Positions 8,948 to 16,243 are shown, counted from the first letter of the stretch. The stretch is 33,772 nt of DNA from Proteobacteria bacterium UBA1844 (GCA_002338615.1 DDIS01000155.1:10907-44678), one strand, 5' to 3'. The notes: generated by a model from the sequence alone, not told the origin. Numbers and translations: made by a program.

Positions 8948-10869
8948 TGGTCGCGAAAGATGAAAAGTACCAAACCGATGCCCTGATTGCCGAAGATATC
9001 GACGCATACCTTGAGGCCCATCAGCATAAATCGATGTTGCGCTTCATAACCTGCGGGTCCGTGGACGACGGTAAATCGACGCTGATCGGCCGGCTGCTCT
9101 ACGACACGAAAATGATCTTCGAGGATCAACTCGACGCGCTGGAGGCTGACAGCAAGAAAGTTGGCACCCAGGGTCAGAATATCGATTTCGCGCTGCTGGT
9201 CGATGGGCTCGCTGCCGAACGGGAACAGGGTATTACGATCGACGTCTCGTATCGCTTTTTCACCACTGAGAAACGCAAATTCATCGTCGCGGACACGCCC
9301 GGCCATGAGCAATATACGCGTAACATGGTGACGGGCGCATCCACTGCCGACCTCGCCGTAATACTGATCGATGCACGGCAGGGTGTTCTGACACAGACCC
9401 GGCGTCACAGCTATTTGGTAAAGCTCGTCGGCATCAAGCACGTCGTGTTGGCGGTCAACAAGATGGACCTGGTCGGCTACGACCAAGGTGTCTTTGATAA
9501 GATCATCGCGGATTATCACGAGTTCGCCACCAGCATCGGTATCGATTCGTACACGGCCATTCCCATCTCCGGGCTCGCCGGCGACAACATCGCGCAGCTC
9601 TCGGACAACACCCCCTGGTACAGCGGTCAGTCCCTCCTCGAGCACCTTGAAAACGTGCAACTTGACGTGGCCCTGAACCAGGACAAAGCGTTTCGCATGG
9701 CCGTGCAATGGGTGAACCGGCCCAATCTCGACTTTCGCGGCTTCAGTGGGCAAATTGCGGCTGGCTCAGTCAAACCCGGTGACAAAGTTCGGGTCGTACC
9801 ATCGGGCAAGACCTCGACAATCAAGCGCATCGTAACGATGGACGGTGATCTCGAAGTTGCCGTCGCCGGCCAGTCCGTGACGCTCACGCTGGCGGACGAA
9901 ATAGACTGCTCGCGCGGTGATGTAATCGCGGCAGCCGAGAGCCCACCGGAAGTCGCCGATCAATTTGAAACGACTATTGTATGGATGTCGGACGAGCCCT
10001 TGCTACCGGGGCGCAGCGTGCGGATGAAGATTGGCACGCAGACCGTGTCCGCACACGTGCAGCAGCCGAAATATCAAATTGACATCAATAGTATGCAGCA
10101 CCTGGCGGCCAAGAAGCTCGAACTCAACAGCATCGGGGTAGCCGAAGTCGCGACAGACAAACCCATCGTATTCGAACCCTATGACAGCAATCGGGATATG
10201 GGCGGTTTCATTCTTATCGACAAGAATACGAATGCCACGATAGCCGCGGGAATGATTCACTTCAGTCTGCGGCGCTCAAAAAACGTGCATTGGCAGCCCG
10301 TCGATATTGATCGGGATGCACACTGCCGCCTCAAGAATCAAAGGCCGCTGGTGTTGTGGTTTACGGGCTTGTCTGGCTCAGGCAAGTCGACGATAGCCAA
10401 CGAAGTAGAGAAGCGCCTCCATTTCATGAATCGTCACACATTCCTGCTTGACGGTGACAACATCCGGCACGGCTTGAACAGGGATCTGGGTTTTACTGAC
10501 GCTGACCGCGTCGAAAATATTCGCCGCATCGGCGAAATAGCCAAATTGATGACCGATGCGGGCTTGATCGTTCTGACCGCTTTTATTTCGCCGTTTCGCG
10601 CGGAGCGCCAGATGGCCCGGGCGATGTTGCCAGACGGCGAGTTTATCGAGGTATTCGTCGACACCCCCCTGCAGGTTGCGGAAAGTCGCGACGTGAAAGG
10701 TTTGTACAAGAAAGCCAGGTCGGGCGAACTGAAGAACTTTACGGGTATCGACAGCCCTTATGAAGAGCCCGTCAGTGCCGAGATTCGAATCGATACGACC
10801 AAAATGTCCGCCAGGGAAGCCGCCCGGCATATCGTCAATCAACTGTTTGGTTTGGATGAGGCTGACTAG
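8947..10869 (+). CDS. cysNC: Bifunctional sulfate adenylyltransferase subunit 1 / APS kinase (CysNC)
   Basis: A 640-residue fusion. Residues 1 to about 440 are CysN, an EF-Tu-like GTPase with P-loop GSVDDGKST (37-45), G3 motif DTPGHEQYT (about 116) and G4 motif NKMD (171-174). Residues about 455-640 are the CysC APS kinase with a second P-loop, GLSGSGKST, at about 474. Further CysC motifs are [24 protein letters not shown] and [18 protein letters not shown]. Together with CysD it makes APS and phosphorylates it to PAPS. PAPS serves sulfate assimilation and sulfotransferases. The ATG at 8947 overlaps the cysD stop; a longer upstream frame lies inside cysD and is discarded. Both kinase and GTPase motifs are intact. 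Confidence 0.97.
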   Translation: MVAKDEKYQTDALIAEDIDAYLEAHQHKSMLRFITCGSVDDGKSTLIGRLLYDTKMIFEDQLDALEADSKKVGTQGQNIDFALLVDGLAAEREQGITIDVSYRFFTTEKRKFIVADTPGHEQYTRNMVTGASTADLAVILIDARQGVLTQTRRHSYLVKLVGIKHVVLAVNKMDLVGYDQGVFDKIIADYHEFATSIGIDSYTAIPISGLAGDNIAQLSDNTPWYSGQSLLEHLENVQLDVALNQDKAFRMAVQWVNRPNLDFRGFSGQIAAGSVKPGDKVRVVPSGKTSTIKRIVTMDGDLEVAVAGQSVTLTLADEIDCSRGDVIAAAESPPEVADQFETTIVWMSDEPLLPGRSVRMKIGTQTVSAHVQQPKYQIDINSMQHLAAKKLELNSIGVAEVATDKPIVFEPYDSNRDMGGFILIDKNTNATIAAGMIHFSLRRSKNVHWQPVDIDRDAHCRLKNQRPLVLWFTGLSGSGKSTIANEVEKRLHFMNRHTFLLDGDNIRHGLNRDLGFTDADRVENIRRIGEIAKLMTDAGLIVLTAFISPFRAERQMARAMLPDGEFIEVFVDTPLQVAESRDVKGLYKKARSGELKNFTGIDSPYEEPVSAEIRIDTTKMSAREAARHIVNQLFGLDEAD

Positions 10870-10901
10870 GTCGGCGATTTCTGAAGAATCACGCCGATTT
10901 G

Positions 10902-11192
10902 CTATCCTGTCCGTCTTAGCGGCGGCACTTTTTGGTGTAAATCCATGGCGTGCCAGAGATCCCAGTCGCGTTGCAGATTCAACCAGAACTCTGGGCCGGT
11001 TTTGAGCGCCTCACCCAATGCCAATGCCGAATCCGCACTGACCTGACGACGACCGTTGACCACCTCGTTAAGACGTGCATACGTCCAACCGAGGTGTGCG
11101 GCGAAAGCTTTCTGGGTCACACCCAGCGGCTCCAGAAACTCTTTCAACAGCATTTCGCCGGGGTGTGTCGGGGGACGATTCTTCGGTAACAT
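10902..11192 (-). CDS. higA: HigA-family antitoxin (XRE HTH), module 2
   Basis: A protein of about 96 residues. It has the HigA opening RPPTHPGEMLLKEFLEPL and an XRE helix-turn-helix (TQKAFAAHLGWTYARLNEVV). The family ending is LKTGPEFWLNLQRDWDLW. The ATG at 11192 is preferred because AGGTGA (11198-11203) lies five bases before it; a GTG at 11201 directly after the toxin stop would add three residues. It neutralises the HigB encoded just upstream on the same strand and should bind the operator at 11501-11519. It differs clearly in sequence from the module 1 antitoxin, so the two modules are separate acquisitions, not a recent duplication. Confidence 0.9.
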   Translation of the reverse strand: MLPKNRPPTHPGEMLLKEFLEPLGVTQKAFAAHLGWTYARLNEVVNGRRQVSADSALALGEALKTGPEFWLNLQRDWDLWHAMDLHQKVPPLRRTG

Positions 11193-11201
11193 GTCTTTCA
11201 C

Positions 11202-11492
11202 CTAATGGTAGTCAATCACTTGTACATCAATCGCATCCTGTCCTTGCCACCGGAAAACAATGCGCCATTGGTCATTGATCCGCAGACTCCAGAACCCCGC
11301 CCGATCACCTTTCAATTTCTCCAACCGGTTACTCGGCGGAATGCGTAACATGTCCAGCGTCGGGGCCGCATTGATCTGGTCCAGCAATCGTCGCGCCTTG
11401 TCGCGCAATGCAGGCGGTAGCTTCCGCGCCTGACGACTGTTGACACCGTCGTAGATATCCCGGGTCGTCTTGTCGGCAAGGCTCTTCAGCAT
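11202..11492 (-). CDS. higB: HigB-family toxin, module 2
   Basis: A 96-residue protein starting MLKSLADKTTRDIYDG. The HigB features are NSRQARKLPPALRDKARRLL, PPSNRLEKLKGDRAGFWSLR and QWRIVFRW-IDVQVIDYH at the end. It is a likely ribosome-dependent mRNA interferase. The ATG at 11492 is chosen by family alignment; the open frame continues upstream only into IS66 debris. No Shine-Dalgarno sequence precedes it. The -10 box ends six bases before the ATG, so +1 falls on the start codon, as in module 1. The antitoxin gene begins within ten bases of the stop. Confidence 0.88.
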   Translation of the reverse strand: MLKSLADKTTRDIYDGVNSRQARKLPPALRDKARRLLDQINAAPTLDMLRIPPSNRLEKLKGDRAGFWSLRINDQWRIVFRWQGQDAIDVQVIDYH

Positions 11493-11498
11493 ATTTGG

Positions 11499-11527
11499 AA
11501 TATATCGTATATCGATATACCGCTCAA
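11499..11527 (-). promoter_or_regulatory. higBA promoter 2 with internal inverted-repeat operator
   Basis: On the minus strand TTGAGC (11522-11527) and TATATT (11499-11504) are 17 bp apart. The perfect inverted repeat TATATCG-TATAT-CGATATA spans 11501-11519, filling the spacer and overlapping the -10. The layout is the same as in the first higBA promoter though the operator sequence differs. Transcription would start at about 11492, the A of the toxin ATG. Confidence 0.72.
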
Positions 11528-11663
11528 GCCGCGTGTAAACATGAGTATTAGCCACGTCGTAACACGAGCGACAGGGACTTTCACCATGGGGTAAGAAAAG
11601 GCCATTTGTCATGGCGCAATGGGGGCTGTTTGGTCTGGATGAGTCCGGGCTAGGTCGGATATT

Positions 11664-11720
11664 AACGCTGGCGCGTTTTGTCGAACCCGGGTTTACCTCG
11701 CAGCGCCTTGCGACGCACCA
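11664..11720 (+). repeat. Dispersed copy of the core of the 166-bp repeat
   Basis: These 57 bp (from AACGCTGGCGCGTTTT to GCACCA) match the corresponding part of the 166-bp tandem repeats at 16375-16431 and 16541-16597, with one visible difference (GCGAC for GCGGC). The copy lacks the terminator hairpin and the ACAGCC hairpin of the full unit. It lies in non-coding debris between higB module 2 and the IS66 fragment. Confidence 0.8.
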
Positions 11721-11819
11721 ATGCGTTATAGAAGTTGGCCACATATATGCAGAAAGGTTGCCTTCATCGAACGTACATGAATCTTCGGCAGCTTTGATCT
11801 GCGGAATCGAGAGGGAGTC

Positions 11820-11924
11820 TCCCGCCTCCTCGACCACGATTGCAAGTCCGTTGATGCCCTTACGAAAGTCAACGACATCCCGGCACAGATACACCGCCGG
11901 TAAATCGTTTGAGGGACGCATCAT
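11820..11924 (-). pseudogene. IS66 TnpB (Orf2) N-terminal fragment
   Basis: The first 34 residues, MMRPSNDLPAVYLCRDVVD then FRKGINGLAIVVEEA, match the N-terminus of IS66 TnpB proteins, which are usually about 115 residues. After this the frame stays open but becomes unrelated sequence. The start codon overlaps the tnpA stop (ATGA), the normal arrangement in the family. The gene is broken and cannot give a functional product. Confidence 0.8.
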
Positions 11925-12256
11925 TCGAGACGCGCCACCGTGTTCAGAATCGCTGACAACGAGCCGCCATCAACCGCGCCGCAACACTCCACCGAAACTC
12001 CGTTCGGCAACTGAATGCGCCACTTCGTATCGGCTGATACCGTCGCCGTCTGCACACGCTGAAAGCGCTTTTTCTGCGCGCGTGGCAACACACCTTTCCT
12101 GACCAGTATTTTCTTTGCGTCGTACAGCTCGCGGACCACGAACCCGTGCTCCGCCGCGTACTCCGTGAAACTCTTTCCCGATGCCTCGCACGCCTGCAGA
12201 CGCTCCAGTCATTTACGCTGATGTTCCGTCAGTGCTTTTCCTGCTGATCCAACCAT
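11921..12256 (-). pseudogene. IS66 TnpA (Orf1) with internal stop
   Basis: Read from the ATG at 12256 the frame gives MVGSAGKALTEHQRK, then a TGA stop (12209-12211) where the family has Trp. It continues LERLQACEASGKSFTEYA to the C-terminal IQLPNGVSVECCG-like segment. The single change TGG to TGA explains the break. TnpA is a small DNA-binding accessory protein of IS66 elements. An internal start near 12139 could give a short product but would lack the N-terminal helix-turn-helix. Confidence 0.78.
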
Positions 12257-12346
12257 TGCTTCGCTCCGCTGATCTTGAACAGCGCAGCTTGCAGAGAAAT
12301 GAATCAGACAAAAAGGGCGTGGTTTATTTTGCGCTTACGCTGTATC

Positions 12347-12703
12347 GGCATGTAGCACCTAATGTAGTGTTTCAACGCTAACAACTAAGGCAACCCCGAA
12401 AGGTACGCGAACACCTCTATAGCTCCAACTACAACCAGTACAAGGCGCTGTGATGGCTAAAGCAGAATGCCATCATCAGATTTAGAGAACGCGATTATCC
12501 TAACGGCTGGTCGCGCTTTTTATGCCCGTTGTTTTCTCCCTCGCGAGGGTGCAGGGAATCTTTGAGATGTCAAAAAAACGATATTGATGAGTGTGAAAGG
12601 GCGAAATTAATCAAGTCGCATTTCTCGATACTTCGCCCAGAAATCCGTATAGAGACGAATGTCGAATACAACTTTAGGCTAGTTCGCACAATCATCAACA
12701 ATT
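12347..12703. other. AT-richer intergenic stretch, no gene recognised
   Basis: About 360 bp between the IS66 end and the secreted-protein gene. By eye it is richer in A and T than the flanking core genes. A 60-codon frame at 12529-12714 has no ribosome site or recognisable features. The promoter of the following gene pair probably lies in the last 100 bp, but no clear hexamer pair was found. Confidence 0.45.
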
Positions 12704-12713
12704 GGAGAAGATA

Positions 12714-13409
12714 ATGCGCAAACTAATAATTCTGGCCTTGCTATCGCCCTTGTCCGCTTTTGCACAAGGAACCTTAGGCGGAACGAACGACACGTTTGAT
12801 GGTCCGTCCTCGTATTCAGATTTCGGTCCAAATTATTCGATGTTTGGACAGATGAATATCAACATGGGCGGCTTTTTGTATCAAGACCATATGAACTACT
12901 CTTGGCAGGGTACTAACGACGACGGCGAGATAGAGGAGGTTACCGTCATAGCCAAGCGGCTAGTCAACCACGGATGGCAACTCTATTCATTTATTAATCT
13001 CAACCTAACCGGTGAAGAGATATGCACAAACTATACGGATGGAGGTCACTGCAATGCTACGGATACGTTTTACGATCCCAATAAGACGCCAATTGACGAG
13101 GGTTGCCAGACTGTGACCGGCCACAGGGGACCACTCACCGGCCAGGAAGCAAATGACCTAAACGTGGAGTACCTCAATGGCCAAGCAGTCGGAGCTGCCG
13201 TCTTGACTGCATTTAGTACAGGCGGAGGCCTCGCAATAGGCGGAGCGCCTGGAGGATTGATCGCCGCGTTGGGCGCAGCGGTAGCTACCTATTCAAGTTT
13301 CGTTGGCGAGCTGCCATTCAAGTACGGGGACAATGTGGATTGGACGCTTGAAGTATGCAACGATGGGGAAGGTGGTGTAAATTCAACGTTGCACACTGAT
13401 ATAACCTGA
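12714..13409 (+). CDS. Exported glycine-rich protein of unknown function
   Basis: A 231-residue protein I do not recognise. It starts with a clear signal peptide (MRKLIILALLSPLSAFAQG, cleavage after AFA). Then comes an Asn/Gly/aromatic-rich region, a short EIEEVTVIAKR segment resembling the TonB-box-like strings of outer-membrane receptors, and a cysteine-containing middle (EEICTNY, GGHCNAT, EGCQTV). A long Gly/Ala-rich hydrophobic stretch at about residues 155-195 (VGAAVLTAFSTGGGLAIGG and on) looks like a glycine-zipper membrane-inserting segment. A fourth Cys lies near the end. The ATG at 12714 is preferred over an in-frame TTG at 12702 because GGAG lies six bases before it. A small membrane-protein gene follows after eight bases. 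A secreted toxin or bacteriocin-like role is possible but only inferred. Confidence 0.7.
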   Translation: MRKLIILALLSPLSAFAQGTLGGTNDTFDGPSSYSDFGPNYSMFGQMNINMGGFLYQDHMNYSWQGTNDDGEIEEVTVIAKRLVNHGWQLYSFINLNLTGEEICTNYTDGGHCNATDTFYDPNKTPIDEGCQTVTGHRGPLTGQEANDLNVEYLNGQAVGAAVLTAFSTGGGLAIGGAPGGLIAALGAAVATYSSFVGELPFKYGDNVDWTLEVCNDGEGGVNSTLHTDIT

Positions 13410-13417
13410 CTTGAGTT

Positions 13418-13627
13418 GTGCCGGTGAAAATTGTCAAGATACTTATTGGAATAGCAATGATTCTGCCGGTCTTCGCGATTCCCAGGCTTATAGGCGAGAT
13501 GACCCTTAGAGGATACGAGCCGTGGGAAGCCATTTGTTTGGCACTTGGAATGACGCTGCCGTTTGTGCTTCTTTTCTTCATCGCATACTTTTTCGTGGAC
13601 AAAAGTACAAGTCGAACTTCGCGCTGA
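13418..13627 (+). CDS. Small two-helix membrane protein, possible immunity protein
   Basis: About 69 residues with two predicted membrane helices: KILIGIAMILPVFAIPRLI at about 6-24 and a second hydrophobic run, AICLALGMTLPFVLLFFIAY, at about 38-57, followed by a charged tail DKSTSRTSR. The start is a GTG at 13418, or at 13424 two codons later; neither has a strong ribosome site, so translation may be coupled to the gene eight bases upstream. Pairing with an exported protein that has a membrane-active-looking segment suggests an effector/immunity or partner relationship, but no family is recognised. It ends 140 bp before the IS3 element. Confidence 0.55.
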   Translation: MPVKIVKILIGIAMILPVFAIPRLIGEMTLRGYEPWEAICLALGMTLPFVLLFFIAYFFVDKSTSRTSR

Positions 13628-13833
13628 AGGCGGAATCCAAGAGAGAATCGACGACACTGGTCGGAAAACCGAAGACGACCCCCGTCACTTAGAGCAAGGT
13701 CGGATGGCCTCCTTGTCGGCGGCTATCCGGGGTGGATTCGTAAAGGTTAAGTTTCTAGAAGACTCTATGATCTTCCCCCGGGATACCGGACACCGAGTTA
13801 AGAATCATATAATGATTCGAAACGAGGTGTTAG

Positions 13834-14130
13834 ATGAAGAAGCAACGCAGAAATCACAGTCCTGAGTTTAAGCGAGAAGCGGTGGCATTGGTGGTTGATC
13901 AGGGCTACAGCAAAGCCGAAGCCGGGCGCAGCCTTGGGATAAATGGGGCTCTGATCGGTCGCTGGCAGCGCGAGCTTGAAGGTGATGCGTCAGAGGCGTT
14001 TCCGGGCAAAGGCAAGCGCACGGCTGAGCAGCAACGGATCCATGAGCTGGAGGCGGAGAACCGCCGGCTGCGCATGGAGAGAGAAGTCCTAAAAAAAGCC
14101 ACGGCCTTCTTTGTCAAGGAAAGCTCATGA
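13834..14130 (+). CDS. IS3-family transposase OrfA
   Basis: A 98-residue protein. It has an N-terminal helix-turn-helix of the HTH_Tnp_1 type (NHSPEFKREAVALVVDQGYS, SKAEAGRSLGINGALIGRW). A C-terminal leucine-zipper-like coiled coil follows (RIHELEAENRRLRMEREVLKKA). It binds the terminal inverted repeats. Its stop overlaps the orfB start (ATGA). An A7 run at 14091-14097 near its end allows a -1 shift into the orfB frame. It appears intact. Confidence 0.93.
   Translation: MKKQRRNHSPEFKREAVALVVDQGYSKAEAGRSLGINGALIGRWQRELEGDASEAFPGKGKRTAEQQRIHELEAENRRLRMEREVLKKATAFFVKESS
14091..14098 (+). promoter_or_regulatory. Programmed -1 frameshift site of the IS3 element
   Basis: The run AAAAAAAG is read as CTA AAA AAA GCC in the orfA frame. 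Slipping back one base keeps AAA-AAA pairing and moves the ribosome into the orfB frame, which is open from here to the orfB ATG. This would give the OrfAB transposase, as known for IS3 elements. Confidence 0.75.
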
Positions 14131-14981
14131 GGTATCGATTTGTCGATGCGCATAAGAAGGTCTGGCCGGTGAATCTCATATGTCGTGTTCTGAGTGTGTC
14201 CACTAGCGGGTACTACGACTGGACGAAACGTAAACCGAGTCAGCGAGCCTTGTTGAACGAAGAATTGGATATCCGCGTAGGCGAGCTGTTTGCCGCTCAC
14301 CGACAACGCTATGGAGCGCCCAGGATTGCCGATGCTTTGCGCGATGAAGGCATCCAATGCAGTGACAACCGGGTTGCGCGAAGAATGCGTTTGAAAGGGC
14401 TGAGGGCGATTCAGGCGAAGAAATTCAAGGTTACAACCGACTCAAATCACTCAAAGCTGGTGGCACCCGATTTAATCGAACAGGACTTCAGTGCTGAGGC
14501 TCCCAATCAGAAATGGACTGGTGACATTACGTACATTTGGACTGACGAGGGTTGGCTGTACCTGGCGGTCGTGATGGACCTGTACTCGCGTGCCATCGTC
14601 GGCTGGTCGATGAGTCGACGGATGACGCAGGAGCTGGTCTGTAACGCGTTGCACATGGCTCTGTTCCGGCGCGGTTTCCCCAAAGGCACGATTGTCCACT
14701 CTGATCGTGGCAGCCAATATTGCTCAAAGCGGTATCAGCAGTTGATTGAGCGCAATGGTCTGTACTGTAGCATGGGTCGCAGAGCGACCTGCTACGACAA
14801 CGCCGTGACTGAGAGTTTCTTTCATACACTGAAAGTCGAACTCGTTCATCGAGAAAGATACTTGAGCAGGCGCATGGCGCAATCCAGTATCTTTGAATAT
14901 ATCGAAACTTACTACAATCGGCAGAGAAAACATTCTGCTATCGGGCATCGGATACCGATGCAATTTGAGAACGCAGCTTAA
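14127..14981 (+). CDS. IS3-family transposase OrfB (DDE integrase core)
   Basis: A 284-residue protein with the retroviral-integrase-like DDE core. The first Asp is in WTGDITYIW, the second in VHSDRGSQYCS and the Glu in ESFFHTLKVE. The N-terminal HTH_21-like region is AAHRQRYGAPRIADALRDEG. It ends NRQRKHSAIGHRIPMQFE, as usual. It is made mainly as an OrfAB fusion through the A7 frameshift. All catalytic residues are present and there is no internal stop, so the element could be active. Confidence 0.95.
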   Translation: MRYRFVDAHKKVWPVNLICRVLSVSTSGYYDWTKRKPSQRALLNEELDIRVGELFAAHRQRYGAPRIADALRDEGIQCSDNRVARRMRLKGLRAIQAKKFKVTTDSNHSKLVAPDLIEQDFSAEAPNQKWTGDITYIWTDEGWLYLAVVMDLYSRAIVGWSMSRRMTQELVCNALHMALFRRGFPKGTIVHSDRGSQYCSKRYQQLIERNGLYCSMGRRATCYDNAVTESFFHTLKVELVHRERYLSRRMAQSSIFEYIETYYNRQRKHSAIGHRIPMQFENAA

Positions 14982-15011
14982 CCGCGTGTCCGTTGTTGTG
15001 GGGGAAGATCA

Positions 15012-15471
15012 GTCGCTGACCCGGGGCGGGAACGTACGCTATGCGCTAAAGACTCCGTATCGCGACGGCACCACGCACGTGATCTTCGAGCCCGAGGACT
15101 TTATTGCGCGACTCGTCGCGTTGGTGCCCAAGCCCCGCGCGCACCTGACCCGGTACCACGGTGTGTTCGCACCGGCGAGCCCCGACCGGGCAGGGATTGT
15201 GCCCGGGACACGCACCGCCGCTGCCGCCGCAAATGGTGAGGTATCGGCCAGCGACCGGCAACGGGCGATGTCATGGGCACAACGCCTCAAGCGGGTGTTC
15301 GCCATCGACATTGAGACCTGCCGACAATGCGGCCGGCGACTGCGGGTGATCGCCAGCATTGAGCAACCCGCAGTCATCGAGCGGATTCTGGACCATCTCG
15401 GCCACACGGCGGAGCCGGTCGATCCGGCGCATCCGAGCCGAGCGCCGCCTAAGGGCGATCGCCTGGTCTGA
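15012..15471 (+). pseudogene. IS91-family transposase, C-terminal fragment
   Basis: About 150 residues match the C-terminal part of IS91-type (Y2, rolling-circle) transposases: NVRYALKTPYRDGTTHVIFE, FIARLVALVPKPRAHLTRYHGVFAP-like, then MSWAQRLKRVF and the zinc-knuckle-like CRQCGRRLRVIASIEQP. The N-terminal zinc domain and the catalytic HUH/tyrosine part are missing. The fragment begins exactly at the right end of the IS3 element. It is read in the frame that passes through the IS3 terminus. The remaining 3' end includes the natural stop, so the right part of an IS91-like element is preserved. Confidence 0.85.
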
Positions 15472-15617
15472 CCGCTTTGTCCTGTTCTTAACCACCCGGG
15501 CCCCCTTGCAGGGACGGGCGGGTGTTGACTCGTGCCGTGATGCGCCGGCGTTTCCGGGTGAAAGGGAGGGATTCACGCGCCTCAACGACGAGGGGTCGGG
15601 CCGGCTCCGCACGATGG

Positions 15618-15776
15618 CGGCCTCGATCTGCCGTTAATCGGCCCGGTTTCAGCTCGCTCCGACGGTTTCTGTCCTGACATAATGGCCCCTTATACGCCGG
15701 CCTCGATCTGCCGTTAATCAGCCCGGTTTCAGCTCGCTCCGTCGGTTTCTGTCCTGACATAATGGACCCTTATACG
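15618..15776. repeat. Two tandem copies of an 80-bp repeat
   Basis: The unit starts CGGCCTCGATCTGCCGTTAA and ends with ATAATGG-CCCTTATACG. Copy 1 begins at 15618 and copy 2 at 15698, with only a few differences (CGACGG/CGTCGG, GGCCCC/GGACCC). It lies 147 bp after the IS91 transposase stop, where the terminus of an IS91-like element would be. The repeat may therefore be a duplicated element end. Confidence 0.85.
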
Positions 15777-16045
15777 TACTACCCGCATATCTCAAAGTTA
15801 TCGTGCAAGTCGCGACGTATCACTTCCGGGAAGAGAACTCCCACCAACCGTTCGCACCAATGGTGCAAACCAGAGAAGGGCAGTCGCCGATCCCGGCAGA
15901 TTTGAACGACGAGAATTGCTTGCCCTAAATTTGCCACTTCTGGCTAGACTTGATCGAGCACAAACGAGCATCTACTGCCACTTAGAGAATCCACGAACGC
16001 CCTCCAAGTCGTTTAAAAACAGGCGGTGACCGACCGACCCTTGGC
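15777..16045. other. Non-coding stretch between IS91 remnant and tRNA fragment
   Basis: About 270 bp without a credible gene. A minus-strand reading frame crosses it only because the tRNA-derived sequence is open when translated. No promoter or known element could be picked out. Confidence 0.45.
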
Positions 16046-16091
16046 TCTCCGTAGGCAGGGGTCACAGGTTCGAATCCTGTCGGGCGCGCCA
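16046..16091 (+). pseudogene. 3' portion of a tRNA gene (tRNA-Arg-like), possible attachment-site scar
   Basis: The last 46 bases of a tRNA gene are present: the 3' side of the anticodon stem (GGCAG), a perfect T arm (ACAGG-TTCGAAT-CCTGT), the 3' acceptor strand CGGGCGC, discriminator G and CCA. It closely resembles the end of a tRNA-Arg of the GCGCCCG acceptor type. The bases upstream do not form the anticodon stem 5' half, the D arm or the matching acceptor strand, so it is not a functional gene. Such 3' fragments are commonly left where elements integrate into tRNA genes. Confidence 0.7.
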
Positions 16092-16243
16092 ATACAAATA
16101 GGGTGTATTCCAATGGGATGGACTCCTCCTCACCTTTAAACGGCATCGCAATGTGCCAAGCTGGTGAAGCTAATTCCCAGTAACAGGTAGAGAAGGAGTC
16201 CGACATGGAGATTACTCGCGTAGGTATAGATATCGCAAAAAAT
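16092..16243 (+). mobile_element. IS110-family element, 5' end fragment
   Basis: An ATG at 16205 with GGAG upstream opens MEITRVGIDIAKN, the hallmark N-terminus of IS110-family DEDD transposases. After about 13 codons the sequence passes into the 166-bp repeat and similarity stops, so the gene is lost. The roughly 110 bp between the tRNA fragment and the ATG would be the element's left non-coding end, which in IS110 elements encodes the bridge RNA. An 8-bp stem, GGACTCCT (16120-16127) with AGGAGTCC (16194-16201), encloses smaller hairpins. Confidence 0.7.
16120..16201 (+). ncRNA. Candidate remnant of an IS110 bridge RNA
   Basis: GGACTCCT and AGGAGTCC can pair over 8 bp around a loop of 66 nt. 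The loop contains small stems (GGCA...TGCC and AGCT...AGCT). It occupies the place before the transposase ORF where IS110 bridge RNAs are encoded. The guide loops cannot be assigned without an intact relative. Confidence 0.3.

Larger units (their letters stand above)
11820..12338 (-). mobile_element. IS66-family element, truncated remnant
   Basis: This stretch contains remains of the two accessory genes of an IS66 element in the usual order tnpA-tnpB on the minus strand, while the large transposase tnpC is missing. The outer end is probably at 12338: read on the minus strand the sequence begins GTAAGCGCAAAATAAACC, and GTAAGCG is the typical IS66 terminus. The inner end at about 11820 is simply where similarity stops. 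It cannot move by itself. Confidence 0.7.
13768..15011 (+). mobile_element. IS3-family insertion sequence, apparently complete
   Basis: A 1244-bp element with terminal inverted repeats of about 34 bp. Both ends begin TGATCTTCCCCC reading inwards and share an inner CGGACAC and TTAA. It carries overlapping orfA and orfB with an A7 slippery run, as expected for a working IS3 element. No target duplication is seen: the bases outside the left end (ACTCTA) do not match those outside the right end (GTCGCT). The right end abuts a truncated IS91 transposase gene, so the element either inserted into it and lost the other side, or the region was rearranged afterwards. Confidence 0.9.

Noticed and set aside
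12410..12475. Possible remnant of an IS5-type transposase start (SNYNQYKAL in one frame)
   Set aside because: Only about nine residues match, followed by a stop; too short to claim.
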